DNA of 64,000 bases from Niveispirillum irakense DSM 11586 (lineage in GTDB: Bacteria; Pseudomonadota; Alphaproteobacteria; Azospirillales; Azospirillaceae): positions 62,001-126,000 of the forward strand of contig NZ_AUCG01000022.1 in the NCBI RefSeq assembly GCF_000429645.1. The letters run 5' to 3'. This document shows positions 9,071 through 16,725 of this stretch, in pieces (within the stretch, counting starts at the first letter, position 1; each line of letters begins with the position of its first letter). The notes beneath the pieces were generated by a model that did no database searches, was not told the origin of the DNA, and saw nothing but the letters and a program-made list of their open reading frames with translations. The position numbers and the translations under genes are program-made.

Positions 9071-9898
9071 TCACTCCGCAAAAAGCGCCAGACAGGCCGC
9101 AGGCGGCGGGGGTGGTGCCGGCGGGGGCTGGTTGCTGGCGGGTGGTGGCGGATCGAACCAACTCATCAACTCGGCGTCACAACCATCGCCCGGTGGCGGT
9201 GCCTCTTGCGGGATGCAGGCGGGCGCATCCGCCGGACAGGCCAGACGGACATGGAGATGGGCAGCATGGCCGAACCAGGGGCGCACCTTGCGCAACCATT
9301 CCCGATCGCCCTGCCCCTCTGCCTGACATAAAGCCAGCTTGATGGCGGGGTTGACGAAGATTCGCGTCACCCGTTGGTCCTGCGCGGCCAGCTTCACCAG
9401 CCGCACCTGGGCCGGGCCGAAGCGGTCAGGATACACGCGCCGGGTGGTGGGATTGACCATGGTGGCGAAATCTTCCCGCTCCCGCGCCGCATGGGGCAGA
9501 TCGGGCAGGTCCAGTACAAACCAGATATCAGCATCCAGGCCGGATTGATGGCTGGCATGGCCGGTCACCATGCGCCCACCGCGCACCATGCCAAGATCAC
9601 CAATCGCGATCCGCCCCAACCCTTCTGATTGGACGCTGGTGGCAAGGCTACTGAGATAATTCAAGAGATCGGGATGGCCGAAATTACGCCGACGCGACAG
9701 GTTCATCACCTGGAAGCCCGGTCCTTCCGCCGGCAAGGCCTGTGCCCCCCGGATACAGCCATTGGCATAGCTGCCAATTGGTTCCGCCTCTCCCGGCGCC
9801 GGCGTCAAGGCCATGGCAGCGGGATCAGCGGCAACGACCGCAGGCGACATCATGGCACCAAGGCCAAGCAGAATGGGGAGAAGGAGGCGCTGTATCAT
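9071..9898 (-). CDS. mepA: Penicillin-insensitive murein endopeptidase MepA
   Basis: Periplasmic LAS-type zinc peptidase that cuts D-alanyl-meso-diaminopimelate cross-links in peptidoglycan. The start at 9898 (MIQRLLLPILLGLGAMMSP) gives a clean signal peptide and a 275-residue protein; the frame extends upstream through the terminator at 9940-9971, so the longer form is unlikely. Zinc and catalytic blocks are GHASHQSGLDADIWF and WFGHAAHLHVRLACP. Further family blocks are MVNPTTRRVYPDRFGPAQV and RIFVNPAIK. The last ~25 residues are an unusual proline-rich tail (FDPPPPASNQPPPAPPPPP) beyond the usual end of the domain. Confidence 0.92.
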   Translation of the reverse strand: MIQRLLLPILLGLGAMMSPAVVAADPAAMALTPAPGEAEPIGSYANGCIRGAQALPAEGPGFQVMNLSRRRNFGHPDLLNYLSSLATSVQSEGLGRIAIGDLGMVRGGRMVTGHASHQSGLDADIWFVLDLPDLPHAAREREDFATMVNPTTRRVYPDRFGPAQVRLVKLAAQDQRVTRIFVNPAIKLALCQAEGQGDREWLRKVRPWFGHAAHLHVRLACPADAPACIPQEAPPPGDGCDAELMSWFDPPPPASNQPPPAPPPPPAACLALFAE

Positions 9899-9939
9899 AG
9901 GGCAAAGGATAGAACCGTCACCCAACGCCGTCCACCAGA

Positions 9940-9971
9940 CAAAAAATCGCCACCGGCGCAAACCGGTGGCG
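9940..9971 (-). terminator. Rho-independent terminator on the minus strand
   Basis: Perfect 9-bp stem (CGCCACCGG at 9948-9956 with CCGGTGGCG at 9963-9971), a six-base loop, and on the minus strand an immediate ATTTTTTG tract (9947-9940). It would stop transcription arriving from the right, just before mepA. No intact minus-strand gene lies between it and xylX; see the remnant at 10003-10179. Confidence 0.75.
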
Positions 9972-10002
9972 GCAGTTTCCCTTGGGGAATGGGCGATGCG
10001 GA

Positions 10003-10179
10003 TCAGTTGGGAAAATGACCGACATCGCCATCATGGCGGTTAAAAGTGAACCGCCATGGGTAAAACACTGCAGAGAAGTTCAAGTCGAAGGTCAGCTCGA
10101 TCTTCGGAAAACCATCGACAAAATCATTAAACGGATAAACAACCGAACAGTCAATAAAAATGTTAGGGCTACCATAACA
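10003..10179 (-). pseudogene. Start-less open frame ending just before the 9940-9971 terminator (possible gene remnant)
   Basis: A 58-codon open frame without a good start codon, reading toward mepA and stopping 31 bp before the terminator. The translation is rich in aromatic and charged residues (for example FPKIELTFDLNFSAVFYPWRF, ending DGDVGHFPN) and looks like the C-terminal end of a protein, but I do not recognise a family. Part of it forms a perfect 10-bp inverted repeat (10032-10041 with 10049-10058). It could be the decayed end of an older gene, a small RNA, or chance. The xyl operator candidate at 10160-10175 lies inside its start, so regulatory DNA overlaps. Confidence 0.25.
10160..10175. 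promoter_or_regulatory. Candidate XylR (LacI-family) operator O1
   Basis: ATGTTAGGGCTACCAT is a 16-bp imperfect palindrome (6 of 8 positions paired) with the central GC typical of LacI/GalR operators. It closely resembles my recollection of the Caulobacter xylX operator (TGTTAGCGCTACCA). It lies about 225 bp before xylX. Confidence 0.6.
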
Positions 10180-10348
10180 TCAAAATCACTGATTTGTGCA
10201 ATGCAGCAATAAAGATGGTCTTTTTTGCGGGTTCCTGTGGGCGATATATCCTTCCCATACTTAACCCACCTGTCTGGAATGAGGGATGGATGCCAGGCTG
10301 ATCGGAGGCGTTGTGTGCAAAACATATCTTTTCAAACAAAACATCTCC

Positions 10349-10362
10349 TGTTACCGCTATCA
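10349..10362. promoter_or_regulatory. Candidate XylR (LacI-family) operator O2
   Basis: TGTTACCGCTATCA shares the pattern TGTTA-SS-GCTA-Y-CA with the site at 10160-10175, 188 bp upstream. It lies about 40 bp before the xylX start, where a bound repressor would block the promoter. Confidence 0.5.
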
Positions 10363-10401
10363 AATTCGTGATATTACGCTGAACAAAATACCCCCTGGGA
10401 G

Positions 10402-11589
10402 ATGCCGAACGTGCAGACCACCGCCACCGAAACCCCCGCCCCGCCCGCTTTCCTGCCCGATGATTGGCGCCAGGGCGCTTTCCTGGGCCGTATGGATTTC
10501 GGGGATGGTCCGACGCCGGTCCTGATCCATGATGGCCGTCTGTTTGATCTGTCGGCTGTGGCGCCCACGATTTCCGATCTGTTGAACCAATTGACGCCGG
10601 GCACCTTGCCCGAAGGTGGTCGCGATCTGGGGCCGGTGGAAGCTGTCAGCGTGGATCTGCAATGGGCTGCGGATAAACGGGACGGCCTGCCCCGCCTGCT
10701 CTCCCCCATTGATCTGCATTGTATCAAGGCGGCTGGCGTCACCTTCGCGGTCTCCGCCCTGGAACGGGTGATTGAGGAACGGGCGCGTGGCGATGCGGCC
10801 AAAGCAAACGAGATTCGCGCCACCCTGTCCGAGCGGATCGGCACCGATCTGCGTGCCGTGAAGCCGGGATCGGAACAGGCTGCCTTATTGAAACAGGCCC
10901 TGATGGCGGACGGGCTCTGGTCGCAATATCTGGAAGTGGCGATCGGGCCGGATGCGGAAATCTTCACCAAAGGCCCGACCCTGTCGGCCGTAGGCTGGGG
11001 CGCTTATATCGGCGTGCGTTCCGACAGTGCCTGGAACAATCCGGAACCGGAAGTGGCCCTGGTCTGTGACGGGCGGGGCCGCGTCCATGGCGCCACGCTG
11101 GGTAATGATGTCAATCTTCGTGACTTTGAAGGGCGTTCGGCGCTGCTGCTGTCCAAGGCCAAGGACAATAATGCCTCCACCGCGCTGGGCCCCTTCATCC
11201 GCCTGTTCGATGCCACGTTCAGCCTGGATGATGTCCGCAATGCCGAAGTGGGGCTGACAGTCACGGGCGAGGACGGTTTTGTCCTGAATGGCCGGTCCAA
11301 CATGGCGTTGATCAGCCGTGATCCGCTGGATCTGGTGGGTCAGACCATTGGCAAGCATCACCAATACCCAGATGGGTTCGCCCTGTTCATGGGCACGCTG
11401 TTCGCCCCGATTGAAGATCGCGATGCGCCCGGTCAGGGCTTCACCCACAAGAAGGGTGACATTGTGACCATCACCAGCCCGCGCCTGGGGACCTTGACCA
11501 ACAAGGTTGTCGGCTGTGATGAGGCGCCAGCCTGGAATTTCGGCCTGTCGGACCTGATGCGCAATCTGGCGCGTCGCGGCTTGATCTGA
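10402..11589 (+). CDS. xylX: Fumarylacetoacetate-hydrolase-family 2-keto-3-deoxy-D-xylonate dehydratase (XylX-like)
   Basis: A 395-residue FAH-family protein. In Caulobacter, XylX of this family converts 2-keto-3-deoxy-D-xylonate to alpha-ketoglutarate semialdehyde. The C-terminal FAH fold (about 190-395) shows GAYIGVRSDSAWNNPEPEVAL, GNDVNLRDFEGRS and SKAKDNNASTALGPFI. The role rests mainly on being the first gene of a xylXBCD cluster; an L-arabinose type dehydratase is less likely because the next gene is a xylose-dehydrogenase-type SDR. A GGGAG directly abuts the ATG at 10402, so the GTG at 10411, nine bases after the Shine-Dalgarno, may be the true start. Confidence 0.8.
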   Translation: MPNVQTTATETPAPPAFLPDDWRQGAFLGRMDFGDGPTPVLIHDGRLFDLSAVAPTISDLLNQLTPGTLPEGGRDLGPVEAVSVDLQWAADKRDGLPRLLSPIDLHCIKAAGVTFAVSALERVIEERARGDAAKANEIRATLSERIGTDLRAVKPGSEQAALLKQALMADGLWSQYLEVAIGPDAEIFTKGPTLSAVGWGAYIGVRSDSAWNNPEPEVALVCDGRGRVHGATLGNDVNLRDFEGRSALLLSKAKDNNASTALGPFIRLFDATFSLDDVRNAEVGLTVTGEDGFVLNGRSNMALISRDPLDLVGQTIGKHHQYPDGFALFMGTLFAPIEDRDAPGQGFTHKKGDIVTITSPRLGTLTNKVVGCDEAPAWNFGLSDLMRNLARRGLI

Positions 11590-11649
11590 CCGCTGCCTTT
11601 TTCTGCGATCCCCCCTTTCATACAGCCCTTAGCGAATAGTGATCCGAAC

Positions 11650-12414
11650 ATGAGCCACGCCATTTATCCCAGCCTGAAGGACAAGCGGGTGCTGATCACC
11701 GGCGGCGGGTCCGGTATCGGTGCCGGTTTCGTCGAAGCCTTCGTCCGCCAGGGGGCGAAGGTGCATCTGATTGATATCGCCGATGCCGATGCGGCCGAGT
11801 TGCTCGCGACGCTGAAAGGCACCACGGGGACGCTCCCCACCTATCACCATTGCGACCTGACCGATCTGAATGCCCTGCGCGCGACCATCGACAAGATCAT
11901 CGAACTGGAAGGCGGCGTCGATATCCTGGTCAATAATGCCGCCAATGATGACCGGCATGTGGTTGAGGACGTGACGCCGGAATATTGGGACAACCGGATG
12001 GCCGTCAATCTGCGCCATCTTTATTTCGCGGCCCAGGCCGTGATCCCGTCCATGAAGGCCAATGGCGGCGGCGCCATCATCAATCTCGGCTCCATTTCCT
12101 GGCATCTGGCCTTGCCGGATATCGCGCTTTACCAGACCGCCAAAGCCGGGATCGAGGGCATGACCCGCGCCATGGCGCGGGATCTGGGTGCGGATAATAT
12201 CCGCGTCACTTGCATTGTGCCCGGCGGCGTGAAGACGCCGCGCCAGATGCGGCTCTGGCACAATCCGGAGGAAGAGGCGCGCATGCTGGGCCAGCAATGC
12301 CTGAAATACCGGGTGGAGCCGAAGGATATTGCCGCCATGGCCCTGTTCCTGGCCTCTGACGATGCCCGCCTCTGCACGGGGCACAATTACTTCGTCGATG
12401 CAGGCTGGCGATGA
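11650..12414 (+). CDS. xylB: D-xylose 1-dehydrogenase, short-chain dehydrogenase type (XylB)
   Basis: NAD+-dependent oxidation of D-xylose to D-xylonolactone in the cytoplasm. The 254-residue SDR has the cofactor motif TGGGSGIG at residues 17-24, the NNAANDDRH segment, and catalytic Tyr161/Lys165 (YQTAK) with a preceding SISWHLAL segment. The N-terminus (MSHAIYPSLK), NDDRH and the last block ASDDARLCTGHNYFVDAGWR agree closely with the characterised Caulobacter XylB as I remember it, so the specific function is well supported. It overlaps xylC by four bases (ATGA). Confidence 0.92.
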   Translation: MSHAIYPSLKDKRVLITGGGSGIGAGFVEAFVRQGAKVHLIDIADADAAELLATLKGTTGTLPTYHHCDLTDLNALRATIDKIIELEGGVDILVNNAANDDRHVVEDVTPEYWDNRMAVNLRHLYFAAQAVIPSMKANGGGAIINLGSISWHLALPDIALYQTAKAGIEGMTRAMARDLGADNIRVTCIVPGGVKTPRQMRLWHNPEEEARMLGQQCLKYRVEPKDIAAMALFLASDDARLCTGHNYFVDAGWR

Positions 12415-13295
12415 GCGCGCTGTCGGATATCGCCCCCGAATGCCTGTGGGATGTTGGTGCCACGCTGGGTGAAGGTGCCTGTTGGGATGCGCCGGCGGGC
12501 TGTGTCTGGTTCACTGACATCAAAGGCTGCCGCATCCACCGTTATGACCCGGTTACAAACAGCCGTGAAAGCTGGGACGCGCCGGGCCAACCCGGTTTCG
12601 CCCTGCCCCGCACCAGTGGTGGATTGGTGGTGGGCATGCCGCACGGGCTCCATCATTTTGATCCCGAAACAGGTTCTTTTACCCTGCTTCGCACGGTGGA
12701 GGCAGATCGTTCCGGTAACCGGATGAATGACGGATTTGCCGATCCGCAAGGCCGGCTCTGGTTCGGTTCCATGGATGATGCAGAGGAAAGCTCCACTGGC
12801 GCGCTTTACCGCTGGGATGGTGAGGACGATCCGGCACGGCTGGAAGATGGCATCATCATCACCAACGGCCCGGCCCATAGCCCGGATGGCACCACGCTTT
12901 ACCATACCGATACGCTGGATCGCAGCACCTGGGCCTATCGGCTGGCGGCGGATGGCAGCATCGCCGATAAACGCCTGTTCGCCCGGATTGAGGATGGCGC
13001 CGGGTATCCCGACGGTATGGCCGTGGACAGTGAAGGTTGTGTCTGGATTGCCCTGTTTGCGGGCTGGGGCATCCGCCGTTATGCCCCGGATGGAACGCTG
13101 CTGGGCAAGGTGCCCTTCCCCGTCGCCAATGTCACCAAGCTGGCCTTTGGCGGGGATGATTTGCGTACTGTCTATGCCACCACCGCCGCCAAAGGCTTGA
13201 GCGATGCCGAGCGCGCCGCCCAGCCGCTGGGCGGCGGCCTGTTCACCTTCCGCAGCCCGGTTGCGGGCCTGCCCTCCTATCGGGTGCGCGCATGA
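12411..13295 (+). CDS. xylC: D-xylonolactonase, SMP-30/gluconolactonase family (XylC)
   Basis: Hydrolyses D-xylono-lactone to D-xylonate. The 294-residue six-bladed propeller shows the metal-binding pattern of SMP-30 enzymes: LGEGACWDAPAG (Glu, residues ~19-30), SGNRMNDGFADPQGRLW (Asn) and GYPDGMAVDSEGCVWIA (Asp). The position between xylB and xylD, with four-base overlaps on both sides, fixes the substrate class. Regucalcin-like or gluconolactonase activity cannot be excluded from sequence alone. Confidence 0.88.
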   Translation: MSALSDIAPECLWDVGATLGEGACWDAPAGCVWFTDIKGCRIHRYDPVTNSRESWDAPGQPGFALPRTSGGLVVGMPHGLHHFDPETGSFTLLRTVEADRSGNRMNDGFADPQGRLWFGSMDDAEESSTGALYRWDGEDDPARLEDGIIITNGPAHSPDGTTLYHTDTLDRSTWAYRLAADGSIADKRLFARIEDGAGYPDGMAVDSEGCVWIALFAGWGIRRYAPDGTLLGKVPFPVANVTKLAFGGDDLRTVYATTAAKGLSDAERAAQPLGGGLFTFRSPVAGLPSYRVRA

Positions 13296-15073
13296 GTGAG
13301 ATGAAGCCCCGCCGGTTCCGGTCCCGTGAATGGTTTGACGCGCCAGGGCGCGTCGATATGACGGCGCTCTATCTGGAGCGCTTCATGAATTACGGGCTGA
13401 CGCCGAAGGAACTGCGGTCCGGGAAGCCGATCATCGGCATCGCCCAGACCGGCAGCGACCTGTCGCCCTGCAACCGCATCCATGTGGAACTGGCAAAGCG
13501 CGTCCGCGACGGCATCCGCGATGCCGGCGGTATCCCGTTTGAATTTCCCGTCCATCCGATCTTCGAGAATTGCCGCCGCCCGACGGCGGCGCTGGACCGC
13601 AACCTTGCCTATCTGGGCCTGGTGGAGGTGCTGCACGGCTACCCGATCGACGCCGTGGTGCTGACCACCGGCTGCGACAAGACCACGCCGGCCTGTGTCA
13701 TGGCCGCGTCTACCGTCGATATCCCGGCCATTGTTCTGTCTGGCGGGCCGATGCTGGATGGCTGGTTCGAGGGGGAACTGGTCGGGTCGGGCACGGTGAT
13801 CTGGAAGGGCCGCCGCCGTCTGGCCGCCGGCCAGATCGACGAGGAACAGTTCCTGGACCTTGCCGCCGCCTCGGCGCCTTCTGCCGGCCATTGCAACACG
13901 ATGGGCACGGCCAGCACGATGAATGCCGTCGCCGAAGTGCTGGGCCTGTCCCTGCCCGGCTGTGCCGCCATCCCGGCACCGTACCGGGAGCGTGGGCAGA
14001 TGGCCTATGCGACGGGCGAGCGTATCGTGCAGATGGCGTATGAGGATTTGCGCCCGTCAAAAATCCTCACCCGCGCCTCCTTCATCAATGCCATTGTCGC
14101 AACGGCTGCCATCGGCGGGTCCACTAATGCCCAGCCGCATATCGTCGCCATGGCCCGGCATGCCGGGATCGAGATCACGCACGAGGATTGGCGCCGCTAC
14201 GGCTATGATGTGCCACTGATCGTCAATATGCAGCCCGCCGGCAAATATCTGGGCGAGCGATTCCATCGTGCCGGCGGCGTGCCCGCCGTTCTCTGTGAAC
14301 TGGCGGCAACCGGCAAGATCGACACAAGCTGTCAAACCGTTACCGGCAAAAGCATCGGTGAGAATATCCAGGGCCGGGAAACGACCGACCGCGAGGTGAT
14401 TTTCACCTGCGACAAGCCCTTGATCGACCGGGCCGGTTTCCTGGTACTTCAGGGCAATCTGTTCGATTTCGCCATCATGAAGACCTCCGTCATCTCCGAC
14501 GAGTTCCGCCGCCGCTATCTCAGCGAGCCGGGCAAGGAAGGTGTATTTGAGGGCCGCGCCATCGTGTTCGACGGGCCGGACGATTATCATGAGCGCATCA
14601 ATGATCCGGCGCTGAATATCGATGAGCGCTGCATCCTGGTGGTGCGCGGTGCCGGGCCGCTCGGCTTCCCCGGCTCAGCCGAAGTGGTGAATATGCAGCC
14701 GCCGGATGCCCTGCTGAAGCGCGGCATTACCAGCCTGCCCACCATCGGCGATGGCCGCCAGTCCGGCACGTCGGACAGCCCGTCAATCCTGAATGCCAGC
14801 CCGGAATCAGCGGCCGGCGGTGGGCTTTCCCTGCTGCGGACCGGCGATATCATCCGTCTGGACATCAATATCGGCCGTTGCGATATGCTGGTGGATCAGG
14901 CTGAACTGGACCGCCGGCGCATTGATGAACCCGCCCCGCCGATCCCTGCCTCCAAAACCCCCTGGCAGGAACTGTATCGCGACCATGTCGGCCAGTTGGA
15001 CAGCGGTGGCTGCCTGGATATGGCCGTGAAATATCGCGGTGTGGCGGATGAGACGCCCCGACACAACCATTGA
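13292..15073 (+). CDS. xylD: D-xylonate dehydratase, IlvD/Edd family (XylD)
   Basis: Dehydrates D-xylonate to 2-keto-3-deoxy-D-xylonate. The 593-residue protein has the IlvD/Edd blocks that hold the Fe-S cluster and Mg2+: VLTTGCDKTTPACVMAAS (residues ~125-142), GHCNTMGTASTMNAVAEVLG, and the C-terminal TSLPTIGDGRQSGTSDSPSILN. The opening RSREWFDAPGRVDMTALYLERFMNYG is typical of the sugar-acid dehydratase branch (XylD/AraC) rather than IlvD. The start overlaps the xylC stop by four bases. A strong hairpin follows 8 bp after the stop. Confidence 0.92.
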   Translation: MSEMKPRRFRSREWFDAPGRVDMTALYLERFMNYGLTPKELRSGKPIIGIAQTGSDLSPCNRIHVELAKRVRDGIRDAGGIPFEFPVHPIFENCRRPTAALDRNLAYLGLVEVLHGYPIDAVVLTTGCDKTTPACVMAASTVDIPAIVLSGGPMLDGWFEGELVGSGTVIWKGRRRLAAGQIDEEQFLDLAAASAPSAGHCNTMGTASTMNAVAEVLGLSLPGCAAIPAPYRERGQMAYATGERIVQMAYEDLRPSKILTRASFINAIVATAAIGGSTNAQPHIVAMARHAGIEITHEDWRRYGYDVPLIVNMQPAGKYLGERFHRAGGVPAVLCELAATGKIDTSCQTVTGKSIGENIQGRETTDREVIFTCDKPLIDRAGFLVLQGNLFDFAIMKTSVISDEFRRRYLSEPGKEGVFEGRAIVFDGPDDYHERINDPALNIDERCILVVRGAGPLGFPGSAEVVNMQPPDALLKRGITSLPTIGDGRQSGTSDSPSILNASPESAAGGGLSLLRTGDIIRLDINIGRCDMLVDQAELDRRRIDEPAPPIPASKTPWQELYRDHVGQLDSGGCLDMAVKYRGVADETPRHNH

Positions 15074-15080
15074 GCCAGGA

Positions 15081-15111
15081 AAGGCCGGCGGCGGGGTCAC
15101 CTGCCGGCCTT
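15081..15111 (+). terminator. Hairpin after xylD
   Basis: Perfect 9-bp stem (AAGGCCGGC with GCCGGCCTT) and a 13-base loop, followed by ATTCGCCCTTT. The U-tract is poor, so it may only attenuate transcription into the transporter or stabilise the xylXBCD mRNA. Confidence 0.5.
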
Positions 15112-15190
15112 ATTCGCCCTTTCACGAACCGGGTGCTTGATGGAAACTGTCAAGGCTACGGGAAACAAAGAATCCAACAAGGAGACAGAG

Positions 15191-16600
15191 ATGAGCGGTT
15201 CCGGGGAGGAACAGACCAATATGGGATTTGTCGCCGCCATTGTGGCGGTGGCGACCATTGGCGGTTTCATGTTCGGCTATGATAGCGGCGTTATCAATGG
15301 CACGGTGGAGGGGCTGAAGCAGGCCTTCAACTCCGACAGTGTCGATACCGGCTTCAATGTCGCCTCCATCCTGCTCGGCTGTGCTGCCGGTGCGTTTGGT
15401 GCTGCACGGCTGGCCGATATCATGGGCCGGCGCAAGGTGATGATGATCGCAGCCTGCCTGTTCATCCTCAGCGCCCTTATCACGGGCTTTGCCCACAGTT
15501 CCGCCATCTTCGTCTTCGGGCGTCTGATCGGCGGTCTGGGCGTTGGCGCGGCCTCGGTTCTGGCCCCGGCCTATATCAGCGAGGTCACCCCCGCTTCCAT
15601 CCGTGGCCGTCTGGCCTCGGTCCAGCAGATCATGATTATTTCCGGCCTGACCGGCGCCTTCCTGGGCAATTACCTGATCGCTGCTGCTGCCGGTGGTTCA
15701 ACCGAACCGTTCTGGCTGGGCTATGAAGCCTGGCGCTGGATGTTCCTGGCCCAGATCGTGCCCGCCGGCCTGTTCCTGGCAGCTTTGCTGACCATCCCGG
15801 AAAGCCCGCGCTATCTGGTGGTGAAGGGCAGGATTGAAGAGGCGCAGGCTGTGCTGTCCCGGCTGTTCGGCCCGGCAGCCGGCGCCCGGAAAGTTGTGGA
15901 AATCCGCGACAGTCTGGCCCAGGACCATCACCGTCCGAAATTGTCCGACCTGCTGGACAAGGTGACGGGCAAGGTCCGCCCCATCGTCTGGGTTGGTATC
16001 GGTCTGGCCGTTTTCCAGCAACTCGTCGGCATCAATGTCGTGTTTTATTACGGCGCGGTGCTGTGGCAGGCGGTCGGCTTCAGTGAGCATGACGCACTGC
16101 GCATCAACATTCTGTCCGGCACCCTATCCATCATGGGCTGCCTGGCGTCGATGGCGCTGGTGGACAAGCTGGGCCGCAAGCCGCTGCTGATCATCGGGTC
16201 CGCCGGCATGGCGGTGACGTTGGGTATCATGGCCTTTTGCTTTGGTTCCGGCTCGCTGGTGGATGGCAAGCTGCACCTGTCTGACAATGCCGGCCTGATC
16301 GCGCTGATCGCCGCCAATGCCTATGTGGTGCTGTTCAATTTCTCCTGGGGCCCTGTCATGTGGGTCATGCTGGGCGAAATGTTCCCCAACCAGATCCGGG
16401 GTTCGGGCCTGGCAGTCAGCGGCTTTGCCCAATGGACAGCCAATTTCGGCATCACCATGACCTTCCCCATCCTGCTGACCAGCATCGGCCTGACGGGGGC
16501 CTATGGTTTCTATGCCCTGTTCGCGGCCATTTCCTTCTTCTTCGTTCGCTCCCTGGTGCATGAAACCAAGGGCCGGGAACTGGAGAATATGGAGGGCTGA
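15191..16600 (+). CDS. xylE: MFS sugar:H+ symporter, probable xylose transporter (XylE-like)
   Basis: A 469-residue inner-membrane sugar porter with about 12 transmembrane segments. Sugar-porter signatures are FGYDSGVINGT, the motif-A loop DIMGRRKVMMIA, and PESPRYLVVKGR. Later blocks are QQLVGINVVFYYG, DKLGRKPLLIIGS, SWGPVMWVMLGEMFP and a C-terminal ETKGRELE. The ATG at 15191 is preceded by AAGGAG at 15179-15184, which decides it over an upstream ATG. The xyl context makes D-xylose the likely substrate; glucose, arabinose or galactose remain possible. Confidence 0.85.
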   Translation: MSGSGEEQTNMGFVAAIVAVATIGGFMFGYDSGVINGTVEGLKQAFNSDSVDTGFNVASILLGCAAGAFGAARLADIMGRRKVMMIAACLFILSALITGFAHSSAIFVFGRLIGGLGVGAASVLAPAYISEVTPASIRGRLASVQQIMIISGLTGAFLGNYLIAAAAGGSTEPFWLGYEAWRWMFLAQIVPAGLFLAALLTIPESPRYLVVKGRIEEAQAVLSRLFGPAAGARKVVEIRDSLAQDHHRPKLSDLLDKVTGKVRPIVWVGIGLAVFQQLVGINVVFYYGAVLWQAVGFSEHDALRINILSGTLSIMGCLASMALVDKLGRKPLLIIGSAGMAVTLGIMAFCFGSGSLVDGKLHLSDNAGLIALIAANAYVVLFNFSWGPVMWVMLGEMFPNQIRGSGLAVSGFAQWTANFGITMTFPILLTSIGLTGAYGFYALFAAISFFFVRSLVHETKGRELENMEG

Positions 16601-16633
16601 GATACTCTGCCGCCCCGCCATTGATCCATCATA

Positions 16634-16676
16634 GAAGGGCGTAACTGATCCAGAGATGGAAGAGGTTGCGCCCTTC
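16634..16676 (+). terminator. Inverted repeat after the sugar transporter
   Basis: A 12-bp stem with one G-U (GAAGGGCGTAAC with GTTGCGCCCTTC) and a 19-base loop. No U-tract follows. It separates the transporter from the LacI regulator and could be a Rho-assisted terminator or processing hairpin. Confidence 0.4.
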
Positions 16677-16725
16677 CCCCGACAAAGCGGATAAAGAGAT
16701 CATAAAAGGGGATCAGGGGCGTAAG

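Larger units (their letters stand above)
9899..10401. other. Divergent regulatory region between mepA and xylX
   Basis: About 500 bp without an intact gene and visibly more AT-rich than its flanks between 10060 and 10390. It holds the minus-strand terminator (9940-9971), a perfect 10-bp inverted repeat (10032-10058), two LacI-type operator candidates (10160-10175 and 10349-10362) and presumably the promoters of mepA and the xyl operon. The short frames here have no recognisable domain. Confidence 0.6.
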
